Below, in pieces: positions 6,983 through 13,278 of a DNA stretch of 18,564 bases. Under the pieces are notes generated by a model. The model did no database searches. It was not told the DNA's origin and saw only the letters and a list, made by a program, of their open reading frames with translations. The DNA is from Alphaproteobacteria bacterium (lineage in GTDB: Bacteria; Pseudomonadota; Alphaproteobacteria; JAEULC01): assembly GCA_020851015.1 (NCBI GenBank), contig JADZDN010000304.1:1-18564 (forward strand), written 5' to 3'. Each line of letters opens with the position of its first letter. Position 1 is the stretch's first letter. The position numbers and the translations under genes are program-made.

Positions 6983-7051
6983 CGCCTCGGGCCGCCACCA
7001 CCCGGACGATCGACCGCGGCGCCGCTCAGCTCGATACGGATCGGTGCCGCG

Positions 7052-7081
7052 TTTCGCCCGGGGCAATGCCGGGGCTATACT
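7052..7081 (+). promoter_or_regulatory. Candidate promoter for the Uma2 gene
   Basis: TATACT at 7076-7081 matches a -10 element at 5 of 6 positions and is 26 nt before the first GTG of the downstream gene. A weak -35 (TTTCGC, 7052-7057) lies 18 nt upstream of it. The -10 is convincing for such GC-rich DNA; the -35 is poor. Confidence 0.4.
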
Positions 7082-7110
7082 GCACCCATCGCACGGGCGG
7101 AGATGGCGTG

Positions 7111-7704
7111 GTGACGGCAGCCGCGGTTCGGCGCATGACGGTCAAGGAGTTCCTGGTCTGGGACGGGCTTCCCGACCGGAAATACGAGCTCTTGGCCGGC
7201 GTTCCCATGGCTATGGCACCGGCGACGGGCAATCACCAGTTGATTTGCGGCAACCTTGCCGGTGCCATTCACGCGACGCTGCGCAAGAAGCCGCACTGCG
7301 TCATGCGACCGGAAGCGGGCATCCTGGTGCGGGATCGCGACGATACCTACTACCAGCCGGACATCGTGGTCGCCTGCGGCCCGAAGGCGAGTACCAACAC
7401 CCCCTATGTCGACGAGCCGCTGCTGATCGTCGAGGTGCTGTCGCCCGGCACAGAGGACAAGGATCGCAAGACCAAGCTGCCGGACTATCGCCAGGTGGCA
7501 TCGGTGCAGGAAATCCTGCTGGTCGATTCGCAGCGCCGCTATGTCGAGGTACACCGCCGCCAGGGCGACGGGCGCTGGCTGGTCGACCTGCTGCGCGACG
7601 AGGCGGCGCGTCTGACCCTGGACAGCATCGGGCTCGATGCGCCGCTTTCGGCGGTCCATGCCAACGTAGTGGTCGACGACGGCGCGGATCGCGCGCGCGC
7701 CTGA
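7111..7704 (+). CDS. Uma2 family (DUF820) restriction-endonuclease-fold protein
   Basis: A 197-residue protein of the Uma2 family, which has a PD-(D/E)XK nuclease-like fold and no firmly established role. Visible landmarks are MTVKEFLVWDG (9-19), KYELLAGVPMAMAPAT (24-39), YYQPDIVV with Asp84, LLIVEVLSPGTE with Glu108, and DRKTKLPDYR with Lys122. Together these make a complete predicted active-site set. GTG 7111 is chosen because GGAG lies 8 nt before it; GTG 7108 and ATG 7135 are alternatives. The gene stands alone, with its own likely promoter, and is convergent with the dehydrogenase gene only 10 nt away. Members of this family often occur in many scattered copies in a genome, so this may be one of several. 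Confidence 0.88.
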   Translation: MTAAAVRRMTVKEFLVWDGLPDRKYELLAGVPMAMAPATGNHQLICGNLAGAIHATLRKKPHCVMRPEAGILVRDRDDTYYQPDIVVACGPKASTNTPYVDEPLLIVEVLSPGTEDKDRKTKLPDYRQVASVQEILLVDSQRRYVEVHRRQGDGRWLVDLLRDEAARLTLDSIGLDAPLSAVHANVVVDDGADRARA

Positions 7705-7714
7705 TCCTTCGCGA

Positions 7715-8479
7715 TTATCCCTGCACCGCGTATCCGCCATCCACCGGGATGGCGGTGCCCGTCACGAAATCCGACGCGGGCGAGGCCAGGAACACCGCGA
7801 TGCCCGCCATGTCGGCGGGCGTGCCCCAGCGCCCGGCGGGGGTGCGGGCGGTCACGCGATCCTCGAGCCCGCTTACTTCCTTGCGCGCGCGCTTGGTGAG
7901 GTCGGTGTCGATCCAGCCCGGCAGCACGGCGTTGACCTGGATGTTGTCCTTGGCCCAGGCGCAGGCCATGGCGCGGCTCATCTGCACGATGCCGCCCTTG
8001 CTGGCGGCATAGGCGGTGGTGAAGGAGGCGCCGAAGATCGACATCATCGAGCCGATATTGATGATCTTGCCGCCGCCCGCCTTGACCATCGCGGGGTAGG
8101 CCGCCTGGCTCAGCACGAAGGCGCTGGTCAGGTTGGTCGTCAGCACCATTTCCCATTCCGACAGCACGTATTCCTGCGGCTGCTTGCGGATGTTCATGCC
8201 GGCGTTGTTGATCAGGATATCGAGGCGCCCGAACTGCTTGACCGCATCGGCGACCAGGGCGCGGCAGGAATGCTCCTTGGTGACGTCGACGCCGAAGGCC
8301 ACGGCCTTGCCGCCCAGCTTCTCGATCGCCTTCACCGCCGCCGCGTTCTTGTCCTTGTCGCGGCCGGCGACCGCGATCGCCGCCCCCGCCTCGGCCAGGC
8401 CCTTGGCCATGCCAAGCCCGATGCCGCCATTGCCGCCGGTGACGATCGCCACCCGGCCCTTAAGGTCGAACATGCTCAT
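7715..8479 (-). CDS. SDR family NAD(P)-dependent oxidoreductase
   Basis: A 254-residue classical short-chain dehydrogenase/reductase. The cofactor-binding TGGNGGIG motif is at 14-21, NNAG at 91-94, the structural Asn at 116, and the catalytic Ser144, Tyr157 and Lys161 (YAASK) are all present. PGWIDTDL and the C-terminal VTGTAIPVDGGY are also typical. The overall pattern is close to gluconate 5-dehydrogenase, KduD and glucose 1-dehydrogenase-like enzymes, but the substrate cannot be told from the sequence. The start has a good Shine-Dalgarno (GGGGGAG, 8 nt before ATG). It appears to be a single-gene unit, bounded by a convergent gene on one side and a repeat plus the rpsU terminator on the other. 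Confidence 0.93.
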   Translation of the reverse strand: MSMFDLKGRVAIVTGGNGGIGLGMAKGLAEAGAAIAVAGRDKDKNAAAVKAIEKLGGKAVAFGVDVTKEHSCRALVADAVKQFGRLDILINNAGMNIRKQPQEYVLSEWEMVLTTNLTSAFVLSQAAYPAMVKAGGGKIINIGSMMSIFGASFTTAYAASKGGIVQMSRAMACAWAKDNIQVNAVLPGWIDTDLTKRARKEVSGLEDRVTARTPAGRWGTPADMAGIAVFLASPASDFVTGTAIPVDGGYAVQG

Positions 8480-8524
8480 CGGCGTTACTCCCCCGATCCG
8501 TCCGTGGCCTCATCCCTCGCCAGG

Positions 8525-8593
8525 CTCATCCTTCGACAGGCTCAGGATGAGGTGAAAAATCGAGTCCTCGTGGTGAGCCTCTCGAAGCATGAG
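8525..8593. repeat. Palindromic dispersed repeat (REP-like)
   Basis: CTCATCCTTCGACAGGCTCA (8525-8544) is repeated inverted at 8574-8593 with two mismatches, around a 29-nt centre. A smaller hairpin, CTCATCCT/AGGATGAG, lies within it at 8525-8551. The sequence style (CTCATCCTTCGA, CTCAGGATGAG) is that of a dispersed intergenic repeat I know from many alphaproteobacterial genomes. It sits between the SDR gene start and the rpsU terminator. Confidence 0.7.
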
Positions 8594-8606
8594 GACCAAG
8601 CAACAC

Positions 8607-8641
8607 AAAAGCCGCGCCGGGTGGTCCCTTGCGCGGCTTTT
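8607..8641 (-). terminator. Rho-independent terminator of rpsU
   Basis: AAAAGCCGCGC and GCGCGGCTTTT form a perfect 11-bp stem with a 13-nt loop, 44 nt after the rpsU stop. On the minus-strand transcript the stem ends in TTTT followed by GTGTTG, a short T-rich tail. It is the clearest terminator in the window and could work in both directions. Confidence 0.85.
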
Positions 8642-8685
8642 CGGTGCCGATCTGGCCGCCGGCCGGGCCGGCGGTGGCGCCGGGC

Positions 8686-8889
8686 CTAATAGCCCTCGCG
8701 CTCCATGCGCTTGCGCAGCAGCTTGCGGTAGCGGCGTACCGCTTCCGCCTTCTCGCGCGCGCGGCGTTCCGAGGGCTTCTCGAAATTGCGGCGCAGCTTC
8801 ATTTCCCGGAAAATGCCCTCGCGCTGCATCTTCTTCTTCAGCGCGCGCAGGGCCTGATCGACGTTATTGTCGCGAACCAGTACTTGCAC
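8686..8889 (-). CDS. rpsU: 30S ribosomal protein bS21
   Basis: A small, very basic protein of the small ribosomal subunit, which aids translation initiation near the 16S 3' end. [29 protein letters not shown] and [19 protein letters not shown] are diagnostic. The start is GTG. The codon at 8889 (67 residues, beginning [10 protein letters not shown] as in most alphaproteobacterial homologues) is preferred, with AAGGAG 11 nt before it. GTG 8898, giving three more residues, is only 2 nt from that Shine-Dalgarno and so less likely. The gene forms its own unit, with a candidate promoter, a leader hairpin and a strong terminator. A COQ9 gene lies about 2 kb away; as I recall, the two are often neighbours in alphaproteobacteria. 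Confidence 0.96.
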   Translation of the reverse strand: MQVLVRDNNVDQALRALKKKMQREGIFREMKLRRNFEKPSERRAREKAEAVRRYRKLLRKRMEREGY

Positions 8890-8918
8890 GGTCGACACGT
8901 CTCCTTGCGGTTCCCCGA

Positions 8919-8937
8919 TCAGCTTTCATCAAGCTGA
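8919..8937 (-). promoter_or_regulatory. Hairpin in the rpsU leader
   Basis: TCAGCTT and AAGCTGA form a perfect 7-bp stem with a 5-nt loop, 29 nt before the preferred rpsU start and 12 nt before its AAGGAG. It would lie in the 5' untranslated region if the promoter at 8980-9008 is used. A role in translational feedback by bS21 is possible but is only inference. Confidence 0.35.
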
Positions 8938-8979
8938 AACAAACGCTTCACGCCGACCTCTGCCGGCGCGTTGGCGCGG

Positions 8980-9008
8980 TGGATAGCACAGCCAAGCGGC
9001 TGATGCAA
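8980..9008 (-). promoter_or_regulatory. Candidate rpsU promoter
   Basis: Read on the minus strand, TTGCAT (9003-9008) and TATCCA (8980-8985) are separated by 17 nt, matching the -35/-10 layout at 3 of 6 positions each. The GCTATCC context resembles alphaproteobacterial -10 regions. It would give a leader of about 80 nt. Confidence 0.3.
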
Positions 9009-9117
9009 ATGCGGGATTGGCCTCGGTTTCGGCGCATCCCCGCAGTCCCGCCGGGCTGGCAGTCGAACCCGGCATTGGGATGGGCGCGCCGGCATGCCGT
9101 ATCATCGCCGGCGGCCC

Positions 9118-10302
9118 ATGTCCCAATTCGCCCCGCCTCCTGTTGTCCCGCTGTGGCTCTTGACCCTGCTGACCTTCAGCGGGACGCTGGCCATGCACAT
9201 CTTCGTGCCGGCCCTGCCGCAGGCGGCGGCCGACCTGGGCGCCGGGATCGGCGCCATCCAGATGACGGTCAGCCTCTACATTTTCGGCCTGGCGGTAGGC
9301 CAGCTCGTCTACGGCCCGATCTCCGACCGCTTCGGCCGGCGCCCCACGCTGATGGCGGGGCTGATCCTCTACGCGGCCGCCGGCCTGGCCGCCGCGCTGG
9401 CGCCCGGGGTGAATGCGCTGATCGCGGCCAGGCTGTTCCAGGCGCTCGGCGGCTGCGCGGGGCTGGTGCTGGGCCGCGCCATCGTGCGCGACCTTGCCGC
9501 GCCCGGCGAGGCGGCGCGGCGCATCGCGCTGATGAACCTGATGACGACGGTGGGGCCGGGCCTGGCGCCGATGGTCGGCGGCGCGCTGACGACGACGTTG
9601 GGATGGCGGTCGATCCTGGTGTTCCTGACGCTGCTGGGCTTGGTCAATTTCCTGCTTACCTGGCGGCTGCTGCCCGAGACCGGCCAGGGCGCGTCGACCG
9701 CCGACCTGCGCAGCCTGACGCGCCATTACCGCCAGCTGCTGACCTCGCCGAGCTTCCTCGGCTATGTGATCGGCGGCGGCTTCGCCACGACGTCGATGTT
9801 CGCCTTCGTCGCCTCGGCGCCCTTCATCTTCATGCACCAGCTCCACCGCCCGACCGAGGAGGTCGGAATCTATCTGAGCGTCCTGATCGCCGGCGTGTGG
9901 CTGGGCAGCATGCTGGCGAGCTGCCTGATCCCGCGCCGCCCGATCGCGCAGCTGCTGGTGCAGTCGAACCTGGTCAGCGTGGCGGCGGCTTTCGCGTTCC
10001 TGGCGCTGGCGGGTTGGGTGGGACTGAGCGTCGTCGCGGTGGTGGGCTGCCTGTTCGTCTACTCGGTCGGCGTCGGCGTGGCGGCGCCGACCGCGCTCGG
10101 CCAGGCGATCAGCGTCAATCCGCAGGCGATCGGATCGGCCTCGGGCCTCTACGGCTTCACCCAGATGACGGTCGGGGCGATCTGCACCGCGCTCGCGGGG
10201 CTCGGCGACGACCCGGCCCTGTCGACCGCGCTGGTGCTGGCGACGGCCGGCATATTGGCCCAGGGCGCCTTCTGGATCGCGCAGCGCCCGCGGCGGGGAT
10301 GA
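9118..10302 (+). CDS. Bcr/CflA-type MFS multidrug exporter
   Basis: A 394-residue inner-membrane transporter with about 12 hydrophobic helices, the usual size for the Bcr/CflA branch of drug:proton antiporters. The first helix (WLLTLLTFSGTLAMHIFVPALP) and the following acidic/Gln stretch are typical of this branch. Motif A, GPISDRFGRRPT, is at 66-77, between helices 2 and 3. Other landmarks are LFQALGGCAGLVLGRAIVRDL and the PTALGQAIS region in the C-terminal half. The ATG at 9118 is chosen because it fits the usual short N-terminus; ATG 9094 is the alternative, and neither has a good Shine-Dalgarno. The substrate is unknown. The def gene follows after 50 nt, so the two may be cotranscribed. 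Confidence 0.9.
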   Translation: MSQFAPPPVVPLWLLTLLTFSGTLAMHIFVPALPQAAADLGAGIGAIQMTVSLYIFGLAVGQLVYGPISDRFGRRPTLMAGLILYAAAGLAAALAPGVNALIAARLFQALGGCAGLVLGRAIVRDLAAPGEAARRIALMNLMTTVGPGLAPMVGGALTTTLGWRSILVFLTLLGLVNFLLTWRLLPETGQGASTADLRSLTRHYRQLLTSPSFLGYVIGGGFATTSMFAFVASAPFIFMHQLHRPTEEVGIYLSVLIAGVWLGSMLASCLIPRRPIAQLLVQSNLVSVAAAFAFLALAGWVGLSVVAVVGCLFVYSVGVGVAAPTALGQAISVNPQAIGSASGLYGFTQMTVGAICTALAGLGDDPALSTALVLATAGILAQGAFWIAQRPRRG

Positions 10303-10352
10303 GAGACCGCGCCCGGCTTTACCCTCACCCCCGGCCACTCCATATTGACGAT

Positions 10353-10949
10353 ATGGCCATCCTGAAAATTGCCCGCATGGGCCACCCCGTCCTGCGCCGG
10401 CGCGCCGACGAGGTTGCCGACCCGACCGCGCCCGAGATCCGCCGCTTGGCCGAGGACATGCTGGAGACGATGCGGGACGCGCCGGGCACCGGCCTGGCGG
10501 CGCCGCAGGTGCACGTGCCGCTGCGCCTCGTCATCTTCGAGGTGGCGGAGGCGCGCGCCGAGCGCGAGAAGTCGCAATCCGTGCCGCTGACGGTGATGGT
10601 CAACCCGGTGATCGAGCCGCTGGACGACGCGCGCTCGCTCGGCTGGGAGGGCTGCCTCAGCGTGCCGGGCCTGGCCGGCATGGTGCCGCGCTCCGAGCGC
10701 ATCCGCTACCGCTTCCAGACGCTCGACGGCGATCGGGTGGAGCGCGAGGCCGAGGGCTTCCATGCCCGCGTGGTGCAGCACGAATGCGACCACCTCGACG
10801 GCATGCTCTATCCGCAGCGCATGGACGACCTGTCGCTGCTGGTCTTTACCGAGGAGCTGAAGCACGGCGCGCCGCAGCCGCGCGATGCCGTGCCGGGCGA
10901 AGCAGCGGCCGAGGCGGCGGCCGAGGCAGCGAAGGAGACCGCGTCATGA
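10353..10949 (+). CDS. def: Peptide deformylase
   Basis: This enzyme removes the formyl group from the N-terminal methionine of new proteins. All three family motifs are intact: GTGLAAPQ (45-52), EGCLSV (99-104, with metal ligand Cys101) and HECDH (143-147, with metal ligands His143 and His147 and catalytic Glu144). The length of 198 residues is slightly more than usual because of an Ala/Glu-rich tail (AAAEAAAEAAKETAS) past residue 183. The frame is open far upstream, but ATG 10353 gives the standard N-terminus MAILKIARMGHPVL. The stop overlaps the COQ9 start as ATGA, indicating translational coupling. It is not next to fmt here, which is a common arrangement elsewhere, so a second def copy may exist in the genome. 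Confidence 0.95.
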   Translation: MAILKIARMGHPVLRRRADEVADPTAPEIRRLAEDMLETMRDAPGTGLAAPQVHVPLRLVIFEVAEARAEREKSQSVPLTVMVNPVIEPLDDARSLGWEGCLSVPGLAGMVPRSERIRYRFQTLDGDRVEREAEGFHARVVQHECDHLDGMLYPQRMDDLSLLVFTEELKHGAPQPRDAVPGEAAAEAAAEAAKETAS

Positions 10950-11587
10950 CCGAGCGCGAACCCGGCGACGATATCCGCGACACGATCATCGACAAGGCGC
11001 TGCCGCACGTGGCCTTCGACGGCTGGACGGTGACCGCGCTGGCGGCCGGCGCGCGCGACGCGGGTCTCGACGCCGCGCGGGCCGAGCTCGCCTTCCCCAA
11101 CGGCACGATCGAGGCGATCCGCCATTTCAGCCAGCGTCTCGACCAGCGCATGCTCGACGCGCTGGCCCAGCGCGACCTTAAGGGGATGAAAATACGCCAG
11201 CGCATCGCCGCGGCGGTCATGACGCGGCTCGAGCTGGCCCAGCCCCACCGCGAGGCGGTGCGCCGCTCGCTGGCGGTGCTGGCGCTGCCGCACAACGCGC
11301 CGGTGGCGCTGGGCTTGCTCTATCGCACGGTCGACGCGATGTGGCATGCGGCCGGCGACACGGCGACCGACTTCAACTTCTACACCAAGCGCGGCCTGCT
11401 GGCCGGCGTCGTCTCGGCCACCACGCTCTACTGGCTCAACGACGACAGCGCGGGCCAGGCCGACACGCGGCAATTCCTCGACCGCCGCATCGCCGAGGTG
11501 ATGGAAGTGCCGAAGCTGCTCGGCCGGATCGGCAAACTCGGCGAAGCCCTGCCCTGGCCGTGGAAGGCAATGCGGCGGCACGGCTGA
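10946..11587 (+). CDS. coq9: COQ9 family protein (ubiquinone biosynthesis)
   Basis: A 213-residue homologue of COQ9, a lipid-binding protein with a TetR-like fold that supports the hydroxylation steps of ubiquinone synthesis in mitochondria. The hallmark is DTATDFNFYTKRGLL followed by AGVVSATTLYWLNDDS (about 138-168), preceded by MWHAAGD. The N-terminal part (DTIIDKALPHVAFDGWTVTAL) resembles a TetR-type helical start. The start overlaps the def stop by 4 nt. It is followed after 23 nt by the metal-dependent hydrolase gene. Bacterial COQ9 function is inferred from the eukaryotic protein. Confidence 0.94.
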   Translation: MTEREPGDDIRDTIIDKALPHVAFDGWTVTALAAGARDAGLDAARAELAFPNGTIEAIRHFSQRLDQRMLDALAQRDLKGMKIRQRIAAAVMTRLELAQPHREAVRRSLAVLALPHNAPVALGLLYRTVDAMWHAAGDTATDFNFYTKRGLLAGVVSATTLYWLNDDSAGQADTRQFLDRRIAEVMEVPKLLGRIGKLGEALPWPWKAMRRHG

Positions 11588-11610
11588 CCGGGTTTCAAAA
11601 AGGCGGCACG

Positions 11611-12693
11611 ATGCCCTGGTTCGACTTTCTGCGCACGCGATGGTCGCAGCCACCGGCATTGACAGCGGGGCGCGACAACCTGGGCGACGGCACGCCGCGA
11701 GTCGGTCCTGGCGCGCCGTTCGATCCCGGCACGCGCCGCTTCCGCAATCCGCCGGGCAGCCCGCGCCGGCCCGAGGACGAGAAGGCCTGGCGCGCCTTCA
11801 TGAAGCGGCGCATGGGCGACCGCACGGTCCCCGACATTCCCGCCGGCCACGCGCTGACCCACGAACAGACCGTGGCGGGACTGCGCGCGCATGACGGGAC
11901 CGATTCGATCACCTGGATCGGCCATGCCTGCTTCCTGCTGCGGCTCGGCGGCGTGACGGTTCTGCTCGATCCCTACTTGAGCGCGGTGGCGGGCCCGCGC
12001 GGCCTGGGGCCAAGGCGCTTCGTGCCGCCCGCACTTTCGGCCGACCGCCTGCCGCCGGTCGACGTGCTCGCGGTGTCGCACAACCACTACGACCATCTTG
12101 ATCTGCCGGCGATCCGCCGGCTGCGCGGCAAGCGGCGCATGACGGTGGTGGTGCCGCTCGGCCTCGGCAGCTACTTCGCGCGGCGCGGCTACCGCGACGT
12201 GCGCGAGCTGGACTGGGGCCGGCGGACGGCGCGCGACGGGGTGACGGTGACGGCGGTGCCGGCCGTGCATTTCTCGAAGCGCACGCCATGGGACCGCAAC
12301 CGCACGCTGTGGGCCGGCTTCGCGATCGAGGGCGGCGGCCGGCGCGTCTACTTCGCCGGCGACAGCGCCTATGGCCCGGTCTTCGCCGAGTGGGGCGAGC
12401 GCCTGGGCGGGTTCGACCTCGGCCTCGTGGGCATCGGCGCCTACGCGCCGCGCGCGCTGATGGTGGCAAGCCACACCAGCCCCGAGGAGGCGGTGAGCCT
12501 CGGCCGCGACCTCGGCTGCCGCGCGCTCGTCGGCATGCACTGGGGCACGATCAAGCTGACCGACGAACCGCCCTTCGAGCCGCCCGACCGCTTCCTCGCC
12601 GCCGGCCGCGCGGCGGGCTACGCGGCGCAGGACCTGTGGGTGATGAAGATCGGCGAGACGCGCGCGATCCCGGCGCGGCGCGGGGAGAATTGA
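11611..12693 (+). CDS. MBL-fold metal-dependent hydrolase (NAPE-PLD/UlaG-like)
   Basis: A 360-residue metallo-beta-lactamase-fold hydrolase. ITWIGHACFLLRLGG (100-114) and VTVLLDPYLS open the fold. SHNHYDHLD (156-164) is the metal-binding motif, and His220, Asp251 (FAGDSAYG), His288 (ASHTSPEEA) and His310 (GMHWGT) complete the set. The arrangement is that of the group including N-acyl-phosphatidylethanolamine phospholipase D and UlaG-type lactonases, so a membrane lipid or lactone substrate is possible but unproven. The start ATG 11611 has AAAGGCGG just upstream. As the last gene of the run with def and COQ9, it may be cotranscribed. It ends 25 nt before a palindromic repeat. Confidence 0.92.
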   Translation: MPWFDFLRTRWSQPPALTAGRDNLGDGTPRVGPGAPFDPGTRRFRNPPGSPRRPEDEKAWRAFMKRRMGDRTVPDIPAGHALTHEQTVAGLRAHDGTDSITWIGHACFLLRLGGVTVLLDPYLSAVAGPRGLGPRRFVPPALSADRLPPVDVLAVSHNHYDHLDLPAIRRLRGKRRMTVVVPLGLGSYFARRGYRDVRELDWGRRTARDGVTVTAVPAVHFSKRTPWDRNRTLWAGFAIEGGGRRVYFAGDSAYGPVFAEWGERLGGFDLGLVGIGAYAPRALMVASHTSPEEAVSLGRDLGCRALVGMHWGTIKLTDEPPFEPPDRFLAAGRAAGYAAQDLWVMKIGETRAIPARRGEN

Positions 12694-12718
12694 AGCCGGC
12701 CGATCAATCCTCTCGGTA

Positions 12719-12806
12719 TCGTCCTGGCCGGGCTTGACCCGGCCATCCACGCTTCAATGTGCCGCGCCGCCCGGCGTGGATGCCCGGGTCAAGCCCCCGG
12801 CTGTCC
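12719..12806. repeat. Dispersed repeat, copy 2 (large inverted repeat)
   Basis: GGCTTGACCCGGCCATCCAC lies within the left arm (12722-12752). The right arm (12774-12806) is a near-complete inverted copy across a 21-nt loop. The left arm closely matches 1006-1038. As RNA it would form a long hairpin 26 nt past the MBL-fold gene stop and may also end that transcript. Confidence 0.7.
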
Positions 12807-12890
12807 GGTCGAGCATTTGACGAATTTCATGGAAACCGGCGCCGATCGGGCGTTTGGCGAGTTTCGCGCGAACCGAGACGCCGATTTCGG

Positions 12891-12930
12891 GTCCCCCCTC
12901 CCCTCGCGGGAGGGGGATAGGGGGAGGGGG
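12891..12930 (-). repeat. C-rich/G-rich palindromic element, left copy
   Basis: A C-tract (CCCCCCTCCCCTCGCGGGAG) is followed by runs of G (GGGGGATAGGGGGAGGGGG). Its reverse complement matches 13169-13208 with only a few differences. It can fold on itself as a hairpin. The composition is unlike coding DNA. Confidence 0.65.
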
Positions 12931-13020
12931 CCGCGCGCGACTTCTTCGTCCAGTCGGAAATCACCGAGACGCCATGCCACCACGAAATGGAACCGAACCG
13001 CGACCGCACCACGGCACGAG

Positions 13021-13048
13021 GCCGGAGCGCGAATTCGCTCTCTCCGGC
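13021..13048. repeat. Hairpin-forming inverted repeat
   Basis: GCCGGAG (13021-13027) and CTCCGGC (13042-13048) form a 7-bp stem. The loop contains the perfect 10-nt palindrome GCGAATTCGC (13029-13038). It lies midway between the two inverted C/G-rich copies. Its function is unknown. Confidence 0.4.
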
Positions 13049-13089
13049 GTGGTGCTCGTCATCTCGTGGCGTGCGTCCTTCTTGCCTAC

Positions 13090-13113
13090 CTTGGTGTCTT
13101 GGTGCCTTGGTGG
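13090..13113 (+). repeat. Triple 8-nt tandem repeat CTTGGTGN
   Basis: CTTGGTGT, CTTGGTGC and CTTGGTGG follow one another without gaps. Similar CTTGGTG tandem runs occur as dispersed intergenic repeats in other bacterial genomes, from general knowledge. No gene is associated with it here. Confidence 0.6.
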
Positions 13114-13168
13114 TTTCCGTGATTGCCAGGCGGGCCATGCTTGCCGGGCGGTGGCGCGGTTCCCCCCT

Positions 13169-13208
13169 CCCCCTCCCCCTACCCCCCTCCCGCACGGGGA
13201 GGGGGGAC
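13169..13208 (+). repeat. C-rich/G-rich palindromic element, right copy
   Basis: CCCCTCCCCCTACCCCCCTC, then CCGCACGGGGAGGGGGGACC. This is the inverted partner of 12891-12930, and the two enclose 238 nt. The main differences are TAC for TAT and GCAC for GCGA. Confidence 0.65.
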
Positions 13209-13255
13209 CATGACAGGAAGTCGACTCGACGGCGGTTGGCGAACCGGACAGCCGT

Positions 13256-13276
13256 GGGTCAAGCCCGAGCATGACG
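13256..13276 (-). repeat. Dispersed repeat, copy 3 (single arm, inverted)
   Basis: Read on the minus strand, this begins CGTCATGCTCGGGCTTGACC, closely matching the first 21 nt of the copies at 1006 and 12719. It ends 2 nt before the purK stop codon. Confidence 0.55.
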
Positions 13277-13278
13277 TT

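Larger units (their letters stand above)
12694..13278. other. Repeat-rich stretch without a credible gene
   Basis: These 585 nt between the stops of the MBL-fold gene and purK (convergent) contain no reading frame with family motifs, a good Shine-Dalgarno or normal codon use. They hold two copies of a dispersed repeat (12719-12806 and 13256-13276), two inverted copies of a C-rich/G-rich element (12891-12930 and 13169-13208), a hairpin (13021-13048), a triple 8-nt tandem repeat (13090-13113) and an 11-bp inverted pair, GGCTGTCCGGT at 12799-12809 and 13243-13253. It looks like a site where several repeat families have accumulated. Confidence 0.75.

Noticed and set aside
7111..7704. Toxin-antitoxin or restriction module around the Uma2 gene
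   Set aside because: No small partner gene, methyltransferase or specificity subunit lies next to it; the neighbours are an HxlR regulator and an SDR enzyme.
8929..10338. A 469-codon frame on the minus strand
   Set aside because: It is antisense to the MFS transporter, Arg/Gln/His-rich, with no motif.
8589..10949. A 786-codon frame that would fuse an upstream region to peptide deformylase
   Set aside because: Its first 588 codons run out of frame through the MFS transporter gene and the rpsU region. Only the part from 10353 has deformylase sequence.
12757..13274. Several 60-122 codon frames in the geneless stretch
   Set aside because: They run through repeats, show no conserved motif and differ in composition from real genes nearby.
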